A DNA stretch of 22,590 nt from Proteromonas lacertae. Taxonomy: Eukaryota > Sar > Bigyra > Opalinata > Proteromonadidae. The position numbers and the translations under genes were made by a program. The DNA lies in contig NGBS01000104.1 of assembly GCA_002245135.1 (NCBI GenBank), positions 1 to 22,590 on the forward strand. The letters run 5' to 3'. The notes below the pieces were generated by a model that saw only the letters and a list, made by a program, of their open reading frames with translations, did no database searches and was not told where the DNA came from. Shown in pieces: positions 1-8,963 of this stretch. Every line of letters begins with the position of its first letter. The first letter of the stretch is position 1.

Positions 1-1357
1 GGATCAGTAAGAGCTGATGAAAGATGGTTATGTTTAGATCGTTTTAGTAAATGTGAATGTGAAGTATTCTTATTATCAACAAGAGCAGCTGGTGTTGGTT
101 TGAATTTAATCGCTGCTGATACAGTTATATTATACGATTCAAGTTGGAATCCTCAATGGGATTTACAAGCCATATCTCGAGCTCATAGACAAGGTCAGAC
201 AAAACCAGTGACAGTATATCGATTATTAATGGAACATACCATTGAAGAGATAATATATAGACGAAGTCAAAAGAAATTGAAATTGAGTAATGATATAATG
301 GAAATGAGTAGTGTGAATGATGAGAAAGATAATATTGATAAAGAAGGAAGTAATATATTGAAACAATGTTTATTATATGGATTGAGTCACAATTTTAGAT
401 GATGGTGGAGATGATTATTTGGGTGATGAAAAGTGGTGAAATTATTAGATTCAGCTAAAACGATAAAGGAAAATGAAGAGGAAGATAAAAGTGAAAATAA
501 AGAAGATGAGAATGAAGATAATTTATATTATTACGAAGGATGTGATTATACTGTAATTAGAAAAGAGAAAGAAAATGATGAAAATGCCTTATTAAAACTA
601 AAATCAATCCCTTCAAAAATCAAAGAAAAGAAAGTGAGTCAATTATTATATGATGATGATACTTCTGAATTGCAAGGTAAAAAACCAAAAATACCAAAGA
701 AAGAAAGGTTTAAATCATTATGGGAAAAGAATAATTATATAAGTCGAGTATTAGAACTACCAGATGATGAAATACTAAATGAAATATCGAAAAAATATAA
801 AGCAAAAGTTGAAGAAAATGAAGAGTTGAGAAGTAGTATAAATGTATATATAAATATATATTTATATATATAATTAGTATGTAAGAGGAAGTGTTCTTCA
901 ACCGCAATATGTTAGTGATCATAATAATTATGTTATAATACATTGTGTAGATAGTAGTGGTAATTGGATAAATCGTGGTTTATTCAAAGATATAAGTGAA
1001 ATAACAAAGAATGCAGAATATATATATGAAAGTGCTAAACAGAATCATGATCTAACTTTAGGAACAGTTCATTTATTACCATTAAATATAAATAATCCAA
1101 ACTATCGATTATATATTGGTTTAATAGTAGTTTTATCCAAATCTTCAACAACCAATCAAAGAATAGTGAATATGAATGCACTGACAATGTGTTTACAGTC
1201 ATTAACATTATGTTGTAATAGAATCAATGCGACATTACATTGTCCTAGAATTGGATATAATACAGAAGGATATGATTGGTATAAAATCGAAAGATTAATA
1301 AAACGTAATTGTGTAGAATATGGAGTTTGTTGTTATATATACTATTATTCTCATCAA

Positions 1358-1388
<31 letters not shown>

Positions 1389-1953
1389 GCACTATAACAG
1401 ATCCTGAATTGAATGGTTATTTATATTGTAATTTGAAGAGTAAAGAAGATTGGATAAAATATGGTGAAGAGAATAACATAGTAAAAAGCTTTCCTCAATG
1501 GAGAGAGAATGTATATATAAGACTATTTATTATAAAATAGATTGATTTCATATGTAGTCAAAGTGTTGATGATTTGAAAAATGCAATAGAAGGAATGAAA
1601 CAACAAATATATAACAGTCCTTCAGATAATATTAAATCAATGGAGTTTTTTATTCATTTTATGAAATATCGAATTGATATGATGGAAAAGATCATAGATA
1701 ATCCTACTAGTAAGGAAGACTGGATAAGTAATGGTGAATGTAAGAATATAATAAAATACTTTCCAAATTATAAAGATAATGTATAGTTGTTATTAATATC
1801 TATAAATAGATCGAATTTCTTTTTACTCAATCTTTGGATGAATTGAATGAATCGTATGAATTAATGGAAGAACAAGTTAAAGCTGATTCAAACAATTATG
1901 GAGCTAAGTTCTTTATGGATTTAATAAACTATCTGAAAAACAAATCTAGATAA
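1..1953 (+). CDS. CHD1L: ALC1/CHD1L-like SNF2 chromatin remodeller with macro domain, 3' part
   Basis: The 5' end lies outside the window. The first ~90 codons are the second RecA lobe of a SNF2 helicase: [13 protein letters not shown] (motif V) and [11 protein letters not shown] (motif VI). An acidic linker follows, then after the intron at 844-877 a macro domain (from [13 protein letters not shown] through [16 protein letters not shown] to YIYYY). Helicase plus C-terminal macro domain is the architecture of ALC1/CHD1L, which slides nucleosomes after its macro domain binds poly-ADP-ribose; that role is inferred from the family. Introns: 844-877, 1511-1540, 1781-1809. Stop TAA 1951-1953. Past the macro domain is a poly-Asn run and a tail (about residues 1430-1953 of the DNA) made of two homologous units that I do not recognise. 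The frame changes twice, near 395 and near 433; between them the intermediate frame reads an acidic peptide ([13 protein letters not shown]), so these look like two compensating indels. Confidence 0.88.
1359..1388 (+). repeat. AAT trinucleotide run encoding poly-Asn
   Basis: About nine consecutive AAT codons lie just after the macro domain of the ALC1-like protein and encode a poly-Asn linker. Similar (ATT)n on the plus strand at about 17923-17950 encodes poly-Asn in the third transporter. Confidence 0.9.
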
Positions 1954-2018
1954 AAAATAAATATATGATATAATATTTTGTGTTTTATTTGAATGAAAAA
2001 ACAAAAAAAAAGTGATTA

Positions 2019-2026
2019 TGAAACGG
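2019..2026 (+). promoter_or_regulatory. TGAAACGG motif upstream of FYVE gene
   Basis: This is a variant of the TGAAACGA word that recurs beside gene starts in this window. It lies about 100 nt before the FYVE start codon and is followed by a short AT-rich leader. Confidence 0.3.
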
Positions 2027-2123
2027 TCAAAATTTCATAAACACATAAAAAACATGCCAAAATGCGAAACTGTATTTATTGAGCCAAGTATTAACGTATA
2101 ATATGAGAGTATATGTGTGATAG

Positions 2124-3190
2124 ATGGATTCTCTGGAGATATTAGGCCCTCCTGAAAAGTGGATTTCAAATGACAAATGTATTTATAGGTATTTATGATG
2201 TATTTGTAGGTGATAGATGCATGATATGCTTAAAACAATTTAATATAGCCTTTCGAAAGCATCATTGTCGAGTATTGGTTAATTTAGCTATATATATTAG
2301 CAATGTGGTAAAGTAGTATGTAATAATTGTTCTAGAAGTAAAAGACATATAATCGGTTATGTAAATGCAGAGAGAGTATGTGATAATTGCATAAAAATGT
2401 TTGAAGATTTAGTATCAACTGCTTTAAAACGAAAGTGTATGATAATATATGAATATATGCAGTTATTAATTATAATAGCCAAACAATATGAAAAGAAACA
2501 TAGTCAGTCAATGAGTTTTGATTCAAATACATCCAATAATATCACAAATAAAAACAATTCAATAGTTCGACCAATTCAAAGTGATCCAAATCTGAAATCT
2601 AGAATGTGTATGTTTAATAGTTATAGTGATATTAATTTAAATCATTATTATGATAATAATAGTTGTGATCAATCTTCAAGTGATAGTATATTCATTGATT
2701 CATCTTCTGATATAAAAAATAATTTGTATAATAGTAATGATTATAATGACAATAATGAAACTGATTCTAAACCGCTTGCTGTGTCTGAAGTATTAGAAGA
2801 ACATCAAAAGGAAGAAAATAAGAGGAAAATGGAGAAAAGAATGAAATATTATACAAACAACCAAATGAAGAATCTCGATCACATTTTTCACAAAATATAG
2901 TGTATGACAAAATTACACAAATAATAAATGAAAGTGAAGAAGATAATAACCAAGAATTATCATTATTAGAATCAGAACATAATAAATCAGAAAATGATTT
3001 CAAATTAAGTTGTTTGCAAGAATCAATTGTTTCATTATCAAAAGAAGTTTCACAAATAAAAGAAAGATTAGATATTATGAATGAAAATATGAAATATAAT
3101 GAAATGCCCAGTAAATTCAATACAATTATAACAATGACCAATTTTTTGGTTTTAATTGTAATAACAATAATATCTTATTTTTTTAAATAA
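2124..3190 (+). CDS. FYVE zinc-finger protein with coiled coil and C-terminal membrane anchor
   Basis: Start ATG 2124; introns 2179-2209 (31 nt) and 2272-2300 (29 nt) restore a complete FYVE finger. The finger has W13 and D17 (WxxxD), eight zinc ligands C22, C25, C38, C41, C46, C49, C66 and C69, the basic KHHCRQCG motif and RVC. FYVE domains bind phosphatidylinositol 3-phosphate on endosomes. A low-complexity Asn/Ser/Asp region and a charged coiled-coil stretch follow. The last ~20 residues (from about 3130) are hydrophobic and end in YFFK, which looks like a tail anchor. The frame of the first part runs to a TAG at 2898, while the coiled-coil and anchor part is read in another frame that is open from 2822. 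The switch must occur between about 2822 and 2897. I see no intron with this genome's usual ends there, so a one-base indel is likely. Less likely, these are two separate genes. Confidence 0.8.
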
Positions 3191-3594
3191 TAAATGAAAC
3201 TAGGGTTGTATGAAACGATTCATAACCGAAAGGTTGGTGAGTAACATAAACACAATATTAAGCTGTATATGTCGTTCAAAAATAACTAATTTGACCAGAG
3301 GTCAATGCATTTTTACTATTCTTATCATTTGATTATATACTTACCACTGAGTAAAACAATCAAGTTAAAAAATCACTATAATTGAAAGTTAAATATCAAT
3401 GTTGAGAAAATAAATATTTGGAAAGCGAAGAATGAGTAAAGATAACACTTTCATAATATTTATGTTATTTTTTCTATATAAAGTTGTTTTTCAAGTGTTA
3501 ATAAACATGAATATAATAAACAAATATTGTATTAGAATGATTTCTGTGTATGTAAATAAAAAATTCAATAAATGAAACGACTCAATATTTTGAA
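3191..3594. other. Intergenic stretch with possible hAT left-end relic
   Basis: No gene is seen. From 3201 the sequence starts TAGGGTTGTAT, one base from the hAT end at 7757 (CAGGGTTGTAT). It then shares in order a TTGACC/GGTCAA inverted repeat (3291-3305), GCATTTTT and ACTTACCACTGAGTAA (around 3340-3355) with the left part of the 7757-8904 element. A matching right end was not found. The 3' part is ordinary AT-rich upstream sequence of the next gene. Confidence 0.4.
3573..3594 (+). promoter_or_regulatory. TGAAACGACT plus TTTTGAA start context
   Basis: TGAAACGACTCA is followed directly by ATATTTTGAA and the ATG of the pseudokinase-LRR gene. The same two blocks (TGAAACGACTCA, CAATATTTTG...GAAATG) precede the plus-strand BTB/SPRY-like gene at 11075. 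TTTTGAAA also precedes the starts of UFC1 (22078) and the EF-hand gene (21100). A core promoter or initiator role is inference. Confidence 0.4.
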
Positions 3595-6500
3595 ATGTTG
3601 CATTTGATAGATAAAGTGTTATATGCTAAATTAGCATGTGATATGAAAGTATTATAATTAATTTATTTTAATTAGGAGAAAGAGAGAATAGAAAGAAGTG
3701 TTAATGAGTTAGATTTAGTTGTAGAACATGAAACTGATATTCAAAAGTTGAAAGTGTTTAATGTATGTGAAATGAAAGAGAAGCGAATATTAAAATTGTT
3801 AGAGAATAAGTGTTTGTTGTTAGTTTGTTGTTCCTCCTTCATTTGTCGATATAGAGTGTATGATATGAATGATTATGATGAATATATGATATATTGCAGA
3901 GAATATTACAGTAGAGACTTGAAAGAGATAGTTTCTAAAAATTGTTTATGTGTGAATGAAATATGTGATATAATAAGTTCAATATGTGATGATGTAATGG
4001 TATTGAATGAAAATGACATTGTAATTGGTAATTTGAAGAGTAGTAATGTAATATATGAAGAGAATGGTGTTTTAAAGTTATGTGATTTATGTTTGAATGA
4101 AATAAGAAAAGAAGAAGATATGAGATTGTATGATATATGCTTCACAAGTCCAGAAGAATTGAATGGATATGAATGTGATGATGTAAGTGTGATTTGGTCA
4201 ATTGGGTGTATATTATATGAAATGATGTTTAAGAAATTACCATTTTCAGAAGATAATAATATTTATAAAACCAAAGAGAATATTGTGAGATGTAAATACA
4301 GTATAGATGTAGAATGTGATGAAATGATGAAAGAGATGATATATAAAATGTTGAAAGTGAAGAATGAAGATAGAATGAGTTTAAAAGAGTTGAGAAAAGA
4401 AATGATAAAAATGAGTGAAATATTGAGAGATGAAGGTGATAATATGATGATATGTAAAGAAAGAAAAGATATGTTATTAAATAATGATAATACAATTGTT
4501 AAATTTCCAATAACACATCCATTAGAGCTACATTATAAAAGTGAAAAAAGAAAAATGATTAGAGATAATTTGATAGAATCCTACAATATTCAACCAAATG
4601 AAAGAATATTGTCAATATTATTGATGATGAAATTATTTAAAGATGATAAATCAATTCAATATAGATTGAAATTTCAAATACATCATAAATGTAGATATGG
4701 AGAATGTAATTTAGATGAGATAATATTTAAGATAGAAAGAAATTATTTAGATAAAGAAATGATAAAAATAAAATCAGATTGTATATGTTTGTGTGAAGAA
4801 GGAATGAATTATTTATTTAGAATATTGAGAAAAATCAATCCAACTAAGCTGTTATTTTGTATTTTTCTATATATTGTTATTTGTATAGATTATATTCACA
4901 TACCAATTATTCGTCAATCATTGTTTATATCATATTTGACTGGATTATCAAATCTACAAACATTAGATTTATCAAGTTGCAATCTTACTTCTTATTTCAT
5001 TGAATCATTTGTTAAATCAATTCCATTAATGAAATTGAAATATATAGATCTTCATTGTATTTATAATCATATTGTTATTTTATGAAATAGCTAATCCAAT
5101 TGGTGTGAAAGGATTTAAATTGTTACTTCCATATTTGAATTTATTAATCAACAAAGATAATGAATTAGATCTTTATGGAATGAAATTAAATGATGAATGT
5201 ATGATGTTATTATCATCAGAATTATATAAATATCCAAATCTTAAGAAAATTGATATTACATACAACGAAAATATTCATTCAAAGGGATTAAAAGCCTTAT
5301 TCTCCAAATTTCGAAATATATATTGTGATGTTAGTAAAGAATTACTGATTGATAAAGACATTCCTGAATTATTCAAATACATAAACCAATACAATGAATT
5401 ATATCTGAGTAATTTAGAAATTGATGATGATATTTTCAAAAGATTCATTTCATTAAGATCAAATGAATTGAAAGAAATAAAAAAGTTATATTTGAGTTGT
5501 ATAATTTGATAATTTTATTATTATATAGATAATAAACTAACATATGAAAGTATAGAAATATTGATAAACAATTTGTCTTCATTTCCAAATCTTAAATATC
5601 TCAAATTAAATGGAAATGAAATAAGAGATGAAGGAATGAAAATATTATCTCCACATTTACATTTATTAAGTTATTTTCATGAGATTAATTGTTCAAGTAT
5701 AAATACTATCTTTTAATATTCAATAGAAATGGGATTATCTTCAATTGGATTGAAGTATTTATTAGATGGTTTAAAGAGTATTCATCAAAAGATCAGATTT
5801 GAGATAAGTGATAATAATATACATTCATCAGGAATAGAAATCTTGATGAATTATATGAAAGAAAATGATAATATTAAAGAATTGAATATTCAAAGTATAT
5901 TTATTGTAGTTTTTAATTTGTTTAATAGATAATCCAATTGGTAATGCTGGATTTAAGCTATTAATAGAGAATATAAAACTGCTTATATATGATTACTATT
6001 TAGATTTAACCAACATCTCAATAGATGATGAAAATGTGATATTATTAGCTGATGAGATATATTCAATTTCTTATTGTTGTTCACTAGACTTAAGTGGAAA
6101 TAATATCAGAATGAATGGATTAAAATCAATTTGTTCCAAATCATTAGAAAAAGAAGAATATCCATTTATAGAAATGAAATGTTCATCAAGGAGAAAAGAA
6201 GAATTGGAATATTATTTGAATTATTGTATTAAAAAGAAAAGAAAAGACAATAAATACTATTATTTTTCCAGTATATTATGTGTGTTTATAATGAAATAGA
6301 TTTAAATCTGAATGATTCTTATATTTCATTAATAAAACAGATTGATTATAAATATCTTGTTTTATCCAATAACAAGATTAGTTGTAATGGATTAAAAGAA
6401 TTAACAGATTCTTTTCCAAAAGATGTTGTATATATTTCAATTCATAATAATGAAATTGGAGATGAAGGAATAGAGATAATATGTAAATATTTAGATAAAT

Positions 6501-6872
6501 TTATTTATTCTATATCATCATTAAACATCTCAAGTATTTAAAATTCTGTATTGTATTGTATTGTATATAGAAATTGGAATGAGTGAAAAAGGATTGATGA
6601 TGTTAATAGAAAGATTAAAAGATAATAAACCATTGACAAATATAAATTTATCAGGAAATGAATTAGATGAAAAAGAATTGAGATTAATGAAAGAAAACAA
6701 AGAAGTATTTGAAGATTTAGATGAATTATCAATAACATTAAAAGAAGATATAGATAAATCAGAATTAAAATCATTTTTAGAAACATTTACATCAATTAGA
6801 AGAATAAAAGTAGATGGAATATCAGAAGAAGAAAAGAAAGAACTATCAAAAGAATACTGGAATGTTAAATAA
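3595..6872 (+). CDS. Pseudokinase-LRR protein
   Basis: Nine exons give 1008 codons and the exon sum is a multiple of three. Start ATG 3595; introns 3649-3675, 4859-4888, 5057-5090, 5499-5528, 5697-5726, 5895-5928, 6271-6299 and 6534-6570; stop TAA 6870. The N-terminal ~270 residues resemble a protein kinase C-lobe. IVIGNLKSSNVIY (about residues 133-145) stands where HRDLKPSN is expected, KLCDL where the DFG loop is, then SPEEL (the APE) and WSIGCILYEMM (helix F). The HRD aspartate is replaced, the glycine loop and VAIK lysine are not recognisable, and the DFG motif reads DLC, so catalysis is unlikely. The C-terminal half is leucine-rich repeats of the ribonuclease-inhibitor type (28-residue period, LDLSxNxIxxxGLK). 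Six or more introns fall at the same phase-1 point of the repeat. A regulatory or scaffold role is inference. No signal peptide or membrane segment is evident. Confidence 0.85.
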
Positions 6873-7756
6873 TTCAATTATTAGTTGTTTTACTCTATTA
6901 TTCTTTTATTTGTTAATAATCATGTAAACATTTATCAAACTATACATATTTTCATATTTTCTGTTAATATTAAATGTTTTTATAAAATAATACAAAATAC
7001 ATTATCAAACCATGATCAAGCCTATATAATTTTCATTTGACTTTAAAATGTCAATGAAAGAGATTGGTGAATATATTTGTTAATATATATATATATAATA
7101 GAGGAAAAGAAAAAGCAGGGAGAGTTTGAAATGTAAACAATTTATAGTAAAATCAATGTTTTTAGTTACATTTTATAAACAATTTATACTGATTTGTAAA
7201 CAATTTTAACTGCTAAGTGAATGTATCACTCTATAGGTTATTCTCTACAGATAGCTGAGCCTGGGGTAGGAACAGATAGGAACACACTATATTTATCTAC
7301 TTTATCTACTTTTCTACTGATAGAATATATTGGAATATTGGAATATTTATTGAATTTATCTAATCATAGTATATATCTTATTTTATATACATAATTACAT
7401 AAAATTTCAGGAGTATATTTTTGTTTATAGTAAATTTTTAGTATTTTTTATTCATTCTTTTGTTTTCTATATGATATGATATGTCCAATATTTATTTATA
7501 GACTTATTACATGGTAAAACCTATTTTTTAATACCTATAAAGCATACTTTAAAAACTATATGAATTACAGCTTATTTAATGAATTGTATATGTTATTCAT
7601 CATTCATCTATGGTATCTTTATCACAATATATATTAATTAGATTATTTTGAGTTGAAAATATAGAAAAATAAGAAAATTTATAAAGGTGATTTGAGGATA
7701 TATCCTCATTGATCATTATTATGTTATTTTGAAAATCAAAATAATACATTATAAAT
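6873..7756. other. Gene-free AT-rich spacer
   Basis: No coding sequence or RNA gene was recognised. It contains a short (TA)n run near 7083-7097 and three copies of a word close to GTAAACAATTTA (7133, 7175, 7196). A GC-richer patch near 7255-7285 also stands out. It may be old transposon debris, but no family could be named. Confidence 0.5.
7749..7756. repeat. hAT target-site duplication, left
   Basis: TTATAAAT, identical to 8905-8912 on the other side of the element. Confidence 0.9.
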
Positions 7757-7811
7757 CAGGGTTGTATAAATAGGTAACCTATAGGTTATAGGTAAAACCC
7801 ATAATCTAGCT

Positions 7812-7830
7812 TTGACCGACGGTCGGTCAA
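7812..7830. repeat. Perfect 9+9 inverted repeat TTGACCGAC/GTCGGTCAA
   Basis: Two 9-nt arms are separated by one base, inside the left part of the hAT element. Weaker versions lie at 8703-8717 (TTGAC/GTCAA, near the right end) and 3291-3305 (in the suspected relic). Candidate subterminal transposase binding sites. Confidence 0.6.
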
Positions 7831-8143
7831 ACCTCGAGCATTATTTTGTTAAAATCTATTTTAATTACTTACTGAGTAACATTTGTTTAATACAAACTAT
7901 CATACTATATAAAAAATTATTCCTGCTTCCTGTTTTACTTTAATTACCATAGTTAGAATAAGATTGGTTGAAATTGTATAAATATCTATACTAATATATT
8001 AAAATTCATCTACAAACTACTTAATAGTGATATTTAACATATTTATAAACAACTTGTTATTTTGATGATTAATTTATCTTGATTACTATCTCTAAAAAAC
8101 AAATATTAATGTAATTATAATAATAAATCTCTATTTCTGGACA

Positions 8144-8356
8144 TTAATGATTTGTCTTCAATAAGTCTCTTACTTTCTCAGTTTCTGAAAATAAATAAGC
8201 ATTATAAAACTCTCTTAGAGGTATAATATATCCTAGTTTGAAGCAAAACCTTCTAAATTCTGGTGAGTCTAATATTGTGGTACTGACTGCATTGATGGTT
8301 ATTAATTTAAATAGATCTTTGTTTAGAGAATCTGAATTGACTTTGGCTTTTACCAT
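8144..8356 (-). pseudogene. hAT transposase fragment
   Basis: This 70-codon open frame carries LFKLITINAVSTTILDSPEF and then RRFCFKLGYIIPLREFYNAY. It matches the segment of hAT transposases just after the BED-finger region, where the family has a pattern like PFSxVExxxFRxxxxxLxPxYxIPSRxTI. The remaining transposase, including the catalytic RNase-H fold residues and the C-terminal dimerisation domain, is not seen inside the 1148-bp element. The recognition is from pattern memory, but the surrounding hAT ends and 8-bp duplication support it. Confidence 0.7.
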
Positions 8357-8904
8357 ATGTAATAATCTGAATATTTTATTTTAATCACGTTTTCCAAAAC
8401 ATTTTGAAGTAGTTAAAATGTTACTTCTCTAACATACAGCAATTGAATAATTGTACAACTCTTTTGATGCGATAGGGGGTAATGTGATATCCCTATAGTT
8501 TCATATATTATAAAGTCTTATAAATATTGAGTAATTATACATTTAAATGAAAAAAAAATGATTTACTAGTCAAACCATCAAGCTTGATGTATTTTTCTTT
8601 TATTTTTTTTATTCTATAATTAATTTAATATTATATTAATAATATGTTATTGTGAATCATCATTGAGAAATAGATCAAAATAATAGTAATATAAAAAGTG
8701 CATTGACTGAAGGTCAAATTTGATATTTGAAAGATGATGTATAAAACATTAATTTTGTATATATGGTTAGATTATATGCTTCTTAACTCATGTTCAATAG
8801 GAGGTCAACTAATAGTTAGTATAAGGAAGGTAAAGGTCAAGCTAAAGATATAGGTTTTGACCTATAGGTAAACCTATATTTTTTGACCGAAAAATACAAC
8901 ACTG

Positions 8905-8912
8905 TTATAAAT
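8905..8912. repeat. hAT target-site duplication, right
   Basis: TTATAAAT, identical to 7749-7756. The perfect match suggests the insertion is not very old, or is at least well preserved at its edges. Confidence 0.9.
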
Positions 8913-8963
8913 ACTGTTAATCATAATAAGTATAACATAGAAAAATAGTTATTATACTAAGCA

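Larger units (their letters stand above)
7757..8904 (-). mobile_element. Non-autonomous/decayed hAT-superfamily DNA transposon
   Basis: The left end is CAGGGTTGTAT and the reverse complement of the right end is CAGTGTTGTAT: terminal inverted repeats matching 10 of 11, of the usual hAT form CAGxG. Directly outside both ends stands TTATAAAT (7749-7756 and 8905-8912), a perfect 8-bp target-site duplication as hAT elements make. The 1148-bp body holds only a 70-codon transposase remnant on the minus strand, so it cannot move itself. Palindromic ACCTATAGGT lies near each end (7777-7786 and 8860-8869), and TTGACC-type inverted repeats lie further in. The element sits in the spacer between the pseudokinase-LRR gene and the first transporter and interrupts no recognised gene. 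Confidence 0.9.

Noticed and set aside
397-440. TGA read as an amino acid in the ALC1 linker
   Set aside because: Reading four TGA as Trp would give a Trp-rich stretch unlike the acidic linker of the family, and no other coding exon here uses TGA.
710-943. Open frame on the minus strand over the ALC1 linker
   Set aside because: Low-complexity Tyr/Ile/Leu shadow of an AT-rich exon and intron; the plus strand has clear homology.
3193-3578. AATGAAAC at 3193 and 3571 as a target-site duplication around a 370-bp insert
   Set aside because: The right boundary lacks the inverted CAGxGTTGTAT end, and the second copy is part of the TGAAACGA promoter-like block.
7083-7097. (TA)n run as a functional site
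   Set aside because: Short AT repeats are expected by chance in sequence this AT-rich.
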